From the NCBI GenBank assembly GCA_024233835.1, contig JACKPC010000003.1:156501-220500 (forward strand): a stretch of DNA of 64,000 bases, in the 5' to 3' direction. The stretch comes from Leptospiraceae bacterium (GTDB lineage: Bacteria > Spirochaetota > Leptospiria > Leptospirales > Leptospiraceae). The notes under the pieces were generated by a model. That model was given only the letters and a program-made list of their open reading frames with translations, did no database searches and was not told the DNA's origin. The translations under genes were made by a program, and so were the position numbers. Within the stretch, counting starts at the first letter, position 1. Each line of letters starts with the position of its first letter. Below, one piece after another: positions 20,611 to 30,063 of the stretch.

Positions 20611-21453
20611 CTAGTCTTTGTAGTATTCGTTAGAAGCTTCTTTCAAAAACTGTCTTTCTTTGCGGGTTAAAGATTTCATTCCATGTTTAGAAATCTTATC
20701 CAAAAGCTCGTCTACTCGCTCTTTTGCATTCTGTCTTTCATACATTTCTTCCTGGTATTTCATCATCTTTCTTTTTTGCCTATAACGGCTGAGGGAAAAA
20801 TTAAAATTAATTTTATAATTCCTATCAGCAAAGAAGAAAAGAGCTCCTCCTATTGCTCCTCCTAAATGGGCCATATGAGCGATATTCCCCCCCTCTCCGG
20901 CCTGAGAAAACATGATAATCAACATATAAATCCCTATTAAATATTTAATTTTAATAGGAAAAAGCATCATAAAAAGGACTTCTCGGTCAGGCCAGTTGAG
21001 AGCATACATCAATAGAACTCCAAAAATTCCCCCGGATGCCCCTAAAACATAGTAATAACTCCCATTCAGGTTATATACAATAAGAGATAGTATCCCGCCT
21101 AATAAACAGGAAAGAAGATACGCACCAACAAAGTTTTTACTTCCATACTTAATTTCTAATTCAGAACCAAACATCCAGAGAGAAAACATATTCAATAAAA
21201 GATGCATAATACCTCCATGCAGAAAGGCATATGTTAACAGCTTATAATAAAATAAGGGATTTAATTCTCTGGGGTTCAAAGCTAAGTATTCCATCAGAGG
21301 ATCGCCACTTCGTAAAAACTTGAAGTTAAAAATACCGGCAGCAATAAAATGGATGACAAAAATTGCGGAGTTAATAATAATTAAGGCCTTTACAGCAGGT
21401 GTAATGCTCGGTCCAAAACGAACCTGGTAATTATAATTTCCCATGGATGACAT
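20611..21453 (-). CDS. rhomboid family intramembrane serine protease
   Basis: A 280-residue membrane protease with six helices. The signature residues are present: HGGIMHLLLNMFSLWMFG (H79, H84, N88), the catalytic serine in LGASGGIFG (S140) and the histidine of the dyad in HMAHLGGAIGG (H196). The soluble C-terminal tail (about 215-280) ends in VDELLDKISKHGMKSLTRKE and QFLKEAS, the small helical domain (DUF6576-like) often seen after bacterial rhomboids. It would cleave membrane-protein helices within the lipid bilayer. The ATG at 21453 has no clear ribosome site. It diverges from the MBL-PBP operon. Confidence 0.93.
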   Translation of the reverse strand: MSSMGNYNYQVRFGPSITPAVKALIIINSAIFVIHFIAAGIFNFKFLRSGDPLMEYLALNPRELNPLFYYKLLTYAFLHGGIMHLLLNMFSLWMFGSELEIKYGSKNFVGAYLLSCLLGGILSLIVYNLNGSYYYVLGASGGIFGVLLMYALNWPDREVLFMMLFPIKIKYLIGIYMLIIMFSQAGEGGNIAHMAHLGGAIGGALFFFADRNYKINFNFSLSRYRQKRKMMKYQEEMYERQNAKERVDELLDKISKHGMKSLTRKERQFLKEASNEYYKD

Positions 21454-21536
21454 AGAGCCAGAATATATATCACTTGTAAAAAAGTAAAATGGATTTTACA
21501 CTGTAAAAAGTACAAAATTTACCTGAAAGAGATGCC

Positions 21537-22490
21537 GTGAAGATTACATTATATGGAACAAGGGGCTCCCTTCCTGCCCCACTGAGAAATTCTGAATATA
21601 AAGAAAAAGTTCTGGAAATCCTTGAAAGGTTTCACGAAAAAACGATAACGGATAAAAGCGAAATCAAGGAATTTTTTGAATACCTTCCTCCCCAGTTAAA
21701 GTACACGGGTGGAGGGGATACGACCTGTGTACACCTCAGTTCTGAGAAAGGTAAGACCTATGTTCTGGATCTCGGCTCCGGGGTTCGAAATGTTGGAAAT
21801 GACCTTTTGAAATCCGGTTTCTTAGGTGGAGACAAGGTTTTAGAAGTTTTCATTACCCATACTCATTGGGATCACATTCAGGGACTTATGTTTTTTAAAC
21901 CTTTTTATATTCCGGGTGTAAGTCTTAATTTTTACTCTCCCTACCCTGATCTCGAAGAACGCTTCATTTACCAGATGCAGCCCAAGTATTTTCCGGTAGA
22001 CTTTAACATGACTATGTCCAAAAAAAACTTCAAATCGATACATCCCGGAGATCGTATCGAATTTGATGATGGAATAAAAGTAGAATGCCATCCTCTCAAA
22101 CATCCGGGCGGTTCTTACGCTTATAAATTCTCAGAAAATGGAAAAGTATTTATTTTTGCTACCGATGCAGAATTTACCGGTGAAGATATTCCGGCAATCC
22201 GTGATATGGCCGACTTTTTTGGTGGGGCTGATTACCTGATTATTGATTCTCAGTATACTCTCGATGAATCCTTTAAAAAGTTCGACTGGGGACACACTTC
22301 CTATACAATGGCTGTTAACTGTGCTACAGTCTGGGGCGTTAAAAACTTAATCTTAACCCACCACGAACCGGACTACGATGATAAAAAGGTTTTTAGTATT
22401 TTAGAAGAAGCCAGAGAACATAAAATGCATCTTGGAGGAAACGACGTGAATATTATCTTGGCAAGGGAAGGTCTGGTAATCGACCTATGA
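21537..22490 (+). CDS. MBL-fold metal-dependent hydrolase
   Basis: A 317-residue metallo-beta-lactamase-fold protein. The metal site is clear: ITHTHWDHIQG (H108, H110, D112, H113), a later HPGGSYAYKF histidine, FATDAEF and ILTHHEPDYDD. The N-terminal MKITLYGTRGSLPAP is typical of the PhnP/RNase Z-like branch that hydrolyses phosphodiesters, including cyclic nucleotides. The substrate is not decided by the sequence. The GTG start at 21537 follows AAGAGA. The last four bases overlap the PBP start (ATGA), so translation is probably coupled. It is the first gene of a five-gene operon ending with a cyclase. Confidence 0.9.
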   Translation: MKITLYGTRGSLPAPLRNSEYKEKVLEILERFHEKTITDKSEIKEFFEYLPPQLKYTGGGDTTCVHLSSEKGKTYVLDLGSGVRNVGNDLLKSGFLGGDKVLEVFITHTHWDHIQGLMFFKPFYIPGVSLNFYSPYPDLEERFIYQMQPKYFPVDFNMTMSKKNFKSIHPGDRIEFDDGIKVECHPLKHPGGSYAYKFSENGKVFIFATDAEFTGEDIPAIRDMADFFGGADYLIIDSQYTLDESFKKFDWGHTSYTMAVNCATVWGVKNLILTHHEPDYDDKKVFSILEEAREHKMHLGGNDVNIILAREGLVIDL

Positions 22491-24919
22491 AACAAAGAGG
22501 CTCCCTTTTTATGAGCTCTTTCCTTTTAATAATTGCCCTATTAGGAGGAGCTTTCTTCGGCTATATCCTATCAGAAGTCAATCAGGGAAAAGAACTGAAT
22601 AAACTGGCAACTTACATGCCGACAACTCCCACAAGGCTTTATGATATTAATGGAATTCCATTTGCAGAACTTTATAGACATAAGCAGGAACTCATCAAGT
22701 TTCAGGATATTCCACCGCATGTAATCCATTCTTTTCTTTCGGTAGAAGATACAAATTTTTATAATCACTTCGGTATCGATTTTTTAGGGATCCTGAGGGC
22801 AACTTTTGTAAACCTCAGACACATGAGAATCGTTCAGGGAGGTTCCACCCTCACCCAACAGCTGGCAAAAACCGTTCTACAGGATAGGAAAAAGAATTTT
22901 ACCCGAAAATTTATCGAGGCACTTTTAACCCTGCAAATTGAGCAGGAATATTCAAAAGAAGAAATTCTTGAGATTTATTTTAACCTGATTTATCTGGGTC
23001 ACGGAACTACCGGTCTTGCTTCGGCTGCCAATGTCTACTATTCTAAAGATGTAAAAGATTTAACCATAGCAGAAGGAGCCATGCTTGCCAGGCTTCCCAA
23101 AGCCCCTGTAAAATATTCTCCGTTCAAAAACCCAAAAGCAGCCAAAACTGCACATCTTCTGGTTCTAAAATTGATGGCAGAAAATGGCTACTTGAAAGAA
23201 AAAAATATTAAAAAAATCCATGATGACTTCTGGGATATATACTGGCCGGTTGTCATTACTCAGTCTCCTTCCCGTTCTACCTGGGGTTCCAGGCTGGATA
23301 GAGCCCCCTACTTCACCGAGGAAATCCGAAAACAGCTTTTAAAACAACTGGATGAGGAACAGGTCTATACGGGTGGACTTAAAATTTATACTACTCTCGA
23401 TTTAAGAAAACAACTCATTGCAGAAGAAGAGCTGGTAGATGCTCTAAAAAAGCAGGATAAAATTTCCTACGGAGCCACCGCTTCTTATTCGGGTGGGGTA
23501 GACAGGAGTTTATTTGGTCTGTATTCTGTAATGGGCCAGTTATTCCCCCTGCGGGTACCCTTTGTAAACCGCTTTGATGCAGACGCCAATTATCGAATTA
23601 CTTTAGAAAAAGAACTCATTGATTCCCTCGATGCTCTTACCCTTCTGACTCCTGCAAACAATGAATCCGTAGCCCTTTCAGAATTTCGTAAAAGGACAGC
23701 TATTTTTTCCAAAAACCTGCATGTAGAGGGAGCTCTCATCAGTATTGAACATAAAAGCGGTCAGATTCAAACTATGATAGGAGGCTCCCATTTTACTCCT
23801 AAAAACCAGTTCAATAGGGCTGTAATGGCCAGAAGGCAGACCGGCTCTTCTTTTAAACCCTTTGTTTACGGAGCGGCCATACGGGAACGTAAAGTAGCTA
23901 CCGGGACGGGCATGATGGATGCGCCCCTGATGACCCTCTCGGATGATGGACAGGGTTGGGCTCCTGAAGACTCTACTGGTGACTTTCAGGGACTGGTTCC
24001 TTTAAAAAGGGCTCTGGCTATGTCTATGAACATTGTCTCCGTTCAGCTCTATTTCAAAACAGGTCCTGATCCCATCGCTGATTTTGCTTCCCGTGTAATG
24101 GCAGTTCCCAAGTCTCGCTTTCCGGCTGATCCCAGTCTGGCCCTGGGCGTAGCCGAGCTTACACCCCTCGAAATGGCCAGAGGATACGCTACTATTGCCA
24201 ATAAAGGCAGGCTTGTATTTCCTTATTCCCTGCGTTTTGTCGTAGATCAAACCGGTCAGGTTATTTACAACAAAGAGCAAGAAATTCAAAAACTGGTGGA
24301 AGAAAAAACCCGGGATGGTTCCATCCAGGTTATATCAGAAGGAAATGCCTATATTGTAAGAAAGCTCCTCGAATACGTAAGTCTCGCCGGAACTCCAGCA
24401 CAGACCCTGAGAGGAAAAGAGTTCGCAGACTACCACGGAGAAGCCGGAGGAAAGACTGGTTCTACAACCGCCTGGACAAATGCTTGGTACTGCGGTTTTG
24501 ATCCAAAATTAACGACTATTGTCTGGTTGGGCTACGACAAAAACAGTATCTCCCTTGGAAGGCATATGTATGCAGCAGCTTTAGCAACCCCTATCTGGGG
24601 AAAAATGTACAAGCGCATTTATGAGGGGCAGGCTTATCCTAAATTTGAAGATGAATACGATGGTGACCCGGTTCCTTCTGATGTGGTTCAGAGTGGAACC
24701 TGTGCTGTAAATGGTCTGGCTCCCAACCCGGGTATCTGTGATTGTCCGACTACCAGTTCTTTATTTTTGAAGCCCATCACTATAGGTGGAATCAATAAAA
24801 GCGTTCCGTATCCCAGACGCTGTGAAGGGGAAAGAGATCTATATCGCTCCGTGAACTTCAGTGACTTCCTGAAAGAAGAACTAAAAATTAGTAAAGATGA
24901 ATTGAAGAAAAAAGAATAA
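22487..24919 (+). CDS. mrcA: class A penicillin-binding protein (PBP1A type)
   Basis: An 810-residue bifunctional peptidoglycan synthase anchored by one N-terminal helix (about 9-29). The GT51 transglycosylase (about 55-225) has the catalytic glutamate in SVEDTNFYNHFG (E87) and QGGSTLTQQLAK (117-128). The transpeptidase shows the SxxK serine in QTGSSFKPF (S454, K457), SMN (513-515) and KTGST (656-660). The C-terminal tail carries several cysteines (SGTCAVNGLAPNPGICDC), a feature of spirochaete and proteobacterial PBP1A. It polymerises glycan strands and cross-links them in the periplasm. The next gene begins one base after its stop. Confidence 0.95.
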   Translation: MKQRGSLFMSSFLLIIALLGGAFFGYILSEVNQGKELNKLATYMPTTPTRLYDINGIPFAELYRHKQELIKFQDIPPHVIHSFLSVEDTNFYNHFGIDFLGILRATFVNLRHMRIVQGGSTLTQQLAKTVLQDRKKNFTRKFIEALLTLQIEQEYSKEEILEIYFNLIYLGHGTTGLASAANVYYSKDVKDLTIAEGAMLARLPKAPVKYSPFKNPKAAKTAHLLVLKLMAENGYLKEKNIKKIHDDFWDIYWPVVITQSPSRSTWGSRLDRAPYFTEEIRKQLLKQLDEEQVYTGGLKIYTTLDLRKQLIAEEELVDALKKQDKISYGATASYSGGVDRSLFGLYSVMGQLFPLRVPFVNRFDADANYRITLEKELIDSLDALTLLTPANNESVALSEFRKRTAIFSKNLHVEGALISIEHKSGQIQTMIGGSHFTPKNQFNRAVMARRQTGSSFKPFVYGAAIRERKVATGTGMMDAPLMTLSDDGQGWAPEDSTGDFQGLVPLKRALAMSMNIVSVQLYFKTGPDPIADFASRVMAVPKSRFPADPSLALGVAELTPLEMARGYATIANKGRLVFPYSLRFVVDQTGQVIYNKEQEIQKLVEEKTRDGSIQVISEGNAYIVRKLLEYVSLAGTPAQTLRGKEFADYHGEAGGKTGSTTAWTNAWYCGFDPKLTTIVWLGYDKNSISLGRHMYAAALATPIWGKMYKRIYEGQAYPKFEDEYDGDPVPSDVVQSGTCAVNGLAPNPGICDCPTTSSLFLKPITIGGINKSVPYPRRCEGERDLYRSVNFSDFLKEELKISKDELKKKE

Positions 24920-24920
24920 G

Positions 24921-25469
24921 ATGGAACAACTTCTCCATAGAAGACTCATTCTCTGGATGATTTTTTTTAGTATTTTTTCAGTTGTTTCTATACATTTTTA
25001 TAGAACCCAGTATCTTAAAAAATTTGAAAGCTCAGTCGGAGACAGCCCCGAAACCTTTCCTCTCAGGGCTGACAGTTCCTCTAAAAAAGGAAATCTTGCA
25101 GTTCATTTTCCTCCAAACCTGGAAGCAGAGTTATTATTAAATTTTGAAATAGCTGAGAGCTTACCCAATGTCAGTTTAAAGTTTATATCAGACGGACCAA
25201 AAGAACTCTTATCGGATGTGAGTCTTGCAATGGGAAAGGCGAAATATGAAAAAATTATACCCCGAACAGAAGGTTCCTCTCTTTATTTCATCCATCATCT
25301 AGGTATGATTCCCGAAAAGGACAAGGTATATTTCTTGGGACATTTAAAAGAAGATCCGGAAGATCATTTTTTTTATTTTTACCGGGAATACGATGGACTC
25401 ATCCTTTATAGAACAGCTCCATTCAAAAAAAAGCTCCAGATAAAGAGGATTATACAACATGTATATTAA
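24921..25469 (+). CDS. single-pass membrane protein of unknown function
   Basis: A 182-residue protein with one N-terminal membrane helix (about 8-27) and an exported domain of ~150 residues rich in beta-type stretches (NLAVHFPPNLEAELLLNF, LPNVSLKFISDG, YFIHHLGMIPEKDKVYFLGHL). No family is recognised. It starts one base after the PBP stop codon, and the following gene starts inside its last codons, so it clearly belongs to the PBP operon. A role beside the synthase at the cell wall is possible but only inferred from position. Confidence 0.7.
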   Translation: MEQLLHRRLILWMIFFSIFSVVSIHFYRTQYLKKFESSVGDSPETFPLRADSSSKKGNLAVHFPPNLEAELLLNFEIAESLPNVSLKFISDGPKELLSDVSLAMGKAKYEKIIPRTEGSSLYFIHHLGMIPEKDKVYFLGHLKEDPEDHFFYFYREYDGLILYRTAPFKKKLQIKRIIQHVY

Positions 25470-25830
25470 ATTAGCCATACCATTTATACTTTCTTTTTTC
25501 TTCTTGGCCCCGACCTGGAAAGATGAGGAAATCCAATTTACCGGAGAGATTGTAGACTCAAAATGCGCCCTGGGAGCCATGAGTCCGGGAGAAGGAAAAT
25601 CACATCGTATTTGTGCCATACAGTGTATTAAAAATGGAATTCCACCACTTTTAAAAGTAAAAAATCGAACCGGAAAAGGATACAGGTATTATCTTCTTGT
25701 TGGTAAAATGAAAACTCCTGCTAATGAATTGGTTCTTCCCTTTGTAGGAATACCGGTTATTATCCGGGGAAGCCTCATTCAAGATGCAAATATGAGTATG
25801 ATAGAAATTTACGATATTCAAAAAAAGTAA
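25459..25830 (+). CDS. small exported protein with a conserved Cys motif
   Basis: A 123-residue protein with a signal peptide (about 1-18). The mature part starts FTGEIVDSKCALGAMSPGEG, continues KSHRICAIQCIKNGIPPLL, and ends in a small beta domain (GYRYYLLVG, IPVIIRGSLIQ, MSMIEIYDI). Three cysteines (C38, C54, C58) and H51 form a pattern I recall from small secreted proteins found beside oxidoreductases, possibly a metal or heme site. It overlaps the preceding gene by 11 bases and its stop overlaps the next start (TAATG). Tight coupling to the cyclase with heme and ferredoxin domains suggests a redox partner (inference). Confidence 0.72.
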   Translation: MYIKLAIPFILSFFFLAPTWKDEEIQFTGEIVDSKCALGAMSPGEGKSHRICAIQCIKNGIPPLLKVKNRTGKGYRYYLLVGKMKTPANELVLPFVGIPVIIRGSLIQDANMSMIEIYDIQKK

Positions 25831-27470
25831 TGAAACAAATTTCAAAACGAACTTACGATCTTATCCTTTTAATACTCATCAGCCTTGCCTTTGTCCTATC
25901 TTTCTATTTTTTCTTGGGAACTAATAGACCGGAAGGACATTTTATTCATACAAGCGGAATCATCACATTCATTCTGCTAAGTTACACCCTTTCACTCGGT
26001 CCCCTTACCAATATATACAGCTCATTAAAACCCCTTCTAATACACAGAAGACATACCGGGATTATTACCGTTTCTCTTGCCAGCATTCATGGCTTATTTG
26101 CAGGAGGCTTACTAACTGAAGGAAAATATCATCTTTTGTTTATTTCTTATTTTAATATAAAACCGGAAGGAATACCTCATGAATGGTTTGGTTTTACAGC
26201 CTGGCTAATTTTATGTGTTCTTGCATTCACGTCCAATAATTTCTTTGTTTCCAAATTAGCTGAGTCCTGGAAATTCATCCATTTGCTTGTTTACCCGGCC
26301 TTTTTCCTCGCAATTCTCCATATTTTATTTGGTCCCGTTTTAAGGGAGGATGGAGAAATAATATTATATATTCTATATCCTTTTCTTGGTTTGCTATTTA
26401 GCATACAGTTATATTCCCTCCATTTATATGAGCTAAAATTTGGAAAGAATCTATTCAAAAATAAAGAAGAAAAAGATTCTTATCTGGAATTATTTCTATC
26501 AGAAACCAAATTTTTAGAAGATAAAATCAAGGACTCTTCAAAATCCAATCAAGCGAAAGTATGTAACATTATATTGGATTTTGTAGGAGAAAGAAAAATT
26601 CAAGCTGACTCAACAAAATCATTATTAGAAAACGCCCTTGACGCAGATATTCCTCATATTTTTGAATGCGGAGGCAATGCAAGGTGTTCCACTTGTAGAG
26701 TTTTAATTCTTGAAGGTTTAGAATATTGTAATCATCGAAATGAAGCCGAGAAAAAGTTGGCAATAAAAAAAGGTCTGGATGATACCGTACGCCTGGCCTG
26801 TCAAACTTATTCCGATGGAGACTTAAAACTAAAACGCCTTGTTTTTGATAAGGATGATATAGAAGAAATTCAGAATGAAGGGAATGCTTATCGACCGGTT
26901 TCCGGCAAGGAAAAGAAAATGGCTGTACTTTTTTCAGACATTCGGTCTTTCACTCCCTTCACCGAATCGAATCTGCCCTATGACGTGGTTCATATGTTAA
27001 ATAAGTATTTTAATACCATAGGTGCCGCCATCCATAAACACAGAGGCTACATCGACAAATATATGGGAGATGGAATTATGGTTCTTTTTGGATTAGACGA
27101 ATCCAGAACGATAGACCCCTGTGTAGATGCAGTTCTTGCGGCCAAAGATATGCTGAAAAGCCTGGAAGAGGTAAATCAATATTTAAAAGAACACTTTCAT
27201 CATACCTTTTCTATTGGAATCGGAATACATTTCGGTCCGGTAATTATCGGTAAAATGGGCTTTCATATGAAAATGGAATTTACGGCTTTAGGAGACACTG
27301 TCAATCTGGCGTCTCGTATAGAATCTAAAACCAAGGATTTAAAAGCAGAGATTCTGGTTTCTAAAGATGTTTATGAAAGAATCCAGGAACAAGAAATCTC
27401 TATAGGTAGAAAATTTGAAACAGAAATAAAGGGAAAAACCGGTTATTATTGTTTATATGAAATTCTTTAG
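25830..27470 (+). CDS. heme-membrane / 2Fe-2S ferredoxin / class III adenylate cyclase fusion
   Basis: A 546-residue protein in three parts. Residues 10-200 hold about six helices of the ferric-reductase/MsrQ type, with candidate heme histidines H75, H87, H151 and H164. Residues 245-345 are a plant-type [2Fe-2S] ferredoxin with ligands C280, C286, C289 and C324 (ECGGNARCSTCR...ACQT). Residues 360-546 are a class III nucleotide cyclase with the metal aspartates in LFSDIRSFTPF and YMGDGIMVLFG, and ALGDTVNLASRIES for the transition state. The order suggests that electron flow through heme and iron-sulfur centres controls cAMP production (inference). It is the last gene of the operon, and its end overlaps a convergent gene by four bases. 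Confidence 0.88.
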   Translation: MKQISKRTYDLILLILISLAFVLSFYFFLGTNRPEGHFIHTSGIITFILLSYTLSLGPLTNIYSSLKPLLIHRRHTGIITVSLASIHGLFAGGLLTEGKYHLLFISYFNIKPEGIPHEWFGFTAWLILCVLAFTSNNFFVSKLAESWKFIHLLVYPAFFLAILHILFGPVLREDGEIILYILYPFLGLLFSIQLYSLHLYELKFGKNLFKNKEEKDSYLELFLSETKFLEDKIKDSSKSNQAKVCNIILDFVGERKIQADSTKSLLENALDADIPHIFECGGNARCSTCRVLILEGLEYCNHRNEAEKKLAIKKGLDDTVRLACQTYSDGDLKLKRLVFDKDDIEEIQNEGNAYRPVSGKEKKMAVLFSDIRSFTPFTESNLPYDVVHMLNKYFNTIGAAIHKHRGYIDKYMGDGIMVLFGLDESRTIDPCVDAVLAAKDMLKSLEEVNQYLKEHFHHTFSIGIGIHFGPVIIGKMGFHMKMEFTALGDTVNLASRIESKTKDLKAEILVSKDVYERIQEQEISIGRKFETEIKGKTGYYCLYEIL

Positions 27471-28195
27471 GAAATTTTTCCGGATAAAGTGATACTTAAA
27501 GTTTTGATTATTTCTGTCTGGTTTTCGAAAGGTGCCACTTTCCATTTTATCCCGCTGGCCGAAGAATAAAGGCTCCTTCCGGTTAACCTTGAAGAAAAAA
27601 TATCACCGAGGCTACAAACCCGAACCAGGTTTAAAGAAAACTTACCGGATAATTCAGGAAAAGTTTTTAGATCTTCAGCATAACTTTCTTCTTCATTTGA
27701 AACCATACCGATACTACAGGGATTAAAAATAATTTCTACTTTTTCATCCTGAAAAGACTGTAAAATAGACTCGTCCCGAATATCATCTCCCAGACAAACT
27801 CCAAATCGAACCCCGGAAAGAATAAAAATACCTTCACTTTTACCCGGACTTAATTTCAGAGAGCCGGAATTATCTTTTACTTTTTTTTTGTCATACCAAT
27901 CAATAAGTGATAGATCTTTTATAATAGGACAGGAATTATAAATCTCTCCATTAAACTCACGAAAAACGCTTCCCCCGATAATTACTCCTTTATAGTATTC
28001 TGATACCTCTAGAAGCCTATCGATATAAATTTTAGAGTTTTCAATAGGATTTTTCTCAGTCCATCTACCGGTTAAAGGAAAATATTCAGGAAATACCAGA
28101 AAATCAGACTTCTGGGAAATAAGCTTAACCTTCTGATCTCTATTTATGTCCTGCTTTATGTTCTTTTGAAATAAAGTAACCTTAATTATTGACAT
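27467..28195 (-). CDS. carbon-nitrogen hydrolase (nitrilase superfamily)
   Basis: A 242-residue protein with the nitrilase-fold triad: Glu37 in FLVFPEYFP, Lys103/104 in DWYDKKKVKD and Cys134 in RFGVCLGDDIRDES. IIGGSVFREFNGEIYNSCPII and IIFNPCSIG are the usual surrounding strands. Superfamily members hydrolyse amides, carbamoyl groups or nitriles. This one is short and diverged, so no substrate can be assigned. It stands alone between a convergent cyclase gene and the acidic 606-residue protein gene 47 bases upstream on the same strand. Confidence 0.82.
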   Translation of the reverse strand: MSIIKVTLFQKNIKQDINRDQKVKLISQKSDFLVFPEYFPLTGRWTEKNPIENSKIYIDRLLEVSEYYKGVIIGGSVFREFNGEIYNSCPIIKDLSLIDWYDKKKVKDNSGSLKLSPGKSEGIFILSGVRFGVCLGDDIRDESILQSFQDEKVEIIFNPCSIGMVSNEEESYAEDLKTFPELSGKFSLNLVRVCSLGDIFSSRLTGRSLYSSASGIKWKVAPFENQTEIIKTLSITLSGKIS

Positions 28196-28242
28196 GTTCT
28201 GTTTCCACCACCAAGTCCGAAAAATCGAACAGTTATACCCTC

Positions 28243-30063
28243 TTAGTCTATTGAATTGGATTGTTTATTACTGCCAAGTAAATTTTCCATATCCAATTCA
28301 CCTTCTTTTACAGGGATGTTAAAGTCATTTATAACGGTCATTTCTTCAGGACTGAGTTCAACGACCCCTCCATACAAATCACCATGATTTAAGCGTTCAG
28401 AAAGAGCATAGCTATACGCATACGTATTTAAGATACATTCTTTAATGGGAAGTCTATGAAAACGTTTTTTGGATTCAATCGCATCAAATACCATCAATTC
28501 ATCAGGATTACCCACTATATTTCTACTTCCCCTCAGGTCATCAAGAACTGTTTTTAAAGCATTTCGAGTATTCTCAGTGTATTCTTTTATAGAATTTCTC
28601 AGGTTTCTGGATTGCTGGATCCGCTTCTGTTCCATCTGGGTAGCTTTTTTAGATGCATCGATGTAATTTGCACTCGGATTATCCCTGTTTTTACCAATTT
28701 CTTCTATCACATCCTGATAAATTCTGAATTGATCCATGCAGGCCCGCGAAAGTTCATATATATCCAGAAGTATCTGACGGTTATCAATTTTCTTTGAGTT
28801 AGTATCGGTTGTCACCTTATATTGGATCTTTTTTGTGGTCAGAACGAAGGAATACTCATAATCAAATTCACGAAAATAAAGATAAGCTATCATAGCCTTA
28901 TCATTTTTGGGTATAATATTTAGTTCGTTTCTTGGATCATATTTCTGCTTCAAGTCCTCGACAGTTTGTTCAGACATAAATTTCAAACCCAGTTTCAATT
29001 CAGAAGGAACAGAAGAAAAGTCCTCTTCATTTTCTTCCACTTCTTCCTCCTCCTCTCCTTCTTCGACATTCTCGATTTCTTCCTCATTCGAACTAATGGG
29101 CAATGGATCTCCGGGTTTTCGCTTTCCCGGTTTTTCTTCATCTATAATTCCCAGAAGATTCTCCATATAAAAGGAAACCATAGGAATATTTTTAGATTCA
29201 TTACGAAGAATCACAAGATAGAGCTTGGGAAACATTCTATCAAAAATCGTATTAATAGCGGCACTAATTCTTTTTTTCTTAGTTGTATAGATAATCGCAG
29301 GCTTTTTCTCAATTTTCTGAAGAAGGTCATAAGCGAGGATGATTCCTTTTCTATACGTCCCCTGGAAAGAATAAAGATAATAAATTTTTCTATATAAAGA
29401 ATATACGGAGGGTGCTGCCCTATCAATAGGAACGGAAAAATTCTGATTCGAGTTATATGTACCACTTATAGATTCAAACTCGGAACTATCATAAAGTTTA
29501 TGAGCCTTGCCAATCAACTCTATGTAGAGAGGGTTGATTTTATCCAGCTCTGTGGCAATTTTTTTCCCAACACCCGGATCGGCCATGATATCCAAACCTG
29601 CCATTTTCATCTCTAAAAGAGAGTTTTTGCATTCAAGGTTCAATTCGGAAATGAATTCTGCTAATAAGTCGGAGTTGCCAAAGCTCGTAACCTTTCCTGC
29701 CCAGCATTTAAATTTAATAATCAGGCGATTCAGGAAATTTCCCATCTGGGCTTCAATTTCTTGCTGAGATTTTTCTTTTTTTCCACTCGGAAGAATATAA
29801 GGAGAACTGGTTTCACTTTGTTTGGATCGATTCGAAGTGGTACCTGAAGAACGCCGGGCTACACTGCCTCCCGTACCTTTTCCGGAACTACCTGTAGAGG
29901 GACGGTTCTTGGAGCGATTTTTCTGTGAAGGATCTTCTTCCGGTTTTTTATCTTTTACTACTTCTCCACCAGCAGATTTGAACTTATTGAACATTTGTTC
30001 ACGGTCTTTGTCGTCCATTTTGCCAATGCCAATCGCTTTTTTTGTTTTATCGAATTCTCCCAT
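28243..30063 (-). CDS. conserved-looking 606-residue protein of unknown function
   Basis: There is no signal peptide or membrane helix. The N-terminal ~30 residues (GIGKMDDKDREQMFNKFKSAGG) form a charged helix. Residues 35-100 are a low-complexity Ser/Gly/Lys/Arg linker. The middle is helical. Residues about 325-355 are very acidic (runs of Glu). The C-terminal part (about 360-590) is helical again. The pattern of basic linker, acidic tract and helices suggests a cytoplasmic scaffold. I have the impression of a spirochaete-restricted family but cannot name it. AGAGGA lies five bases before the ATG. Confidence 0.6.
   Translation of the reverse strand: MGEFDKTKKAIGIGKMDDKDREQMFNKFKSAGGEVVKDKKPEEDPSQKNRSKNRPSTGSSGKGTGGSVARRSSGTTSNRSKQSETSSPYILPSGKKEKSQQEIEAQMGNFLNRLIIKFKCWAGKVTSFGNSDLLAEFISELNLECKNSLLEMKMAGLDIMADPGVGKKIATELDKINPLYIELIGKAHKLYDSSEFESISGTYNSNQNFSVPIDRAAPSVYSLYRKIYYLYSFQGTYRKGIILAYDLLQKIEKKPAIIYTTKKKRISAAINTIFDRMFPKLYLVILRNESKNIPMVSFYMENLLGIIDEEKPGKRKPGDPLPISSNEEEIENVEEGEEEEEVEENEEDFSSVPSELKLGLKFMSEQTVEDLKQKYDPRNELNIIPKNDKAMIAYLYFREFDYEYSFVLTTKKIQYKVTTDTNSKKIDNRQILLDIYELSRACMDQFRIYQDVIEEIGKNRDNPSANYIDASKKATQMEQKRIQQSRNLRNSIKEYTENTRNALKTVLDDLRGSRNIVGNPDELMVFDAIESKKRFHRLPIKECILNTYAYSYALSERLNHGDLYGGVVELSPEEMTVINDFNIPVKEGELDMENLLGSNKQSNSID

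Noticed and set aside
28907..29397. Plus-strand Ser/Phe-rich frames over the acidic 606-residue gene
   Set aside because: They are mirror images of Glu-rich coding sequence on the minus strand, with no starts or motifs of their own.
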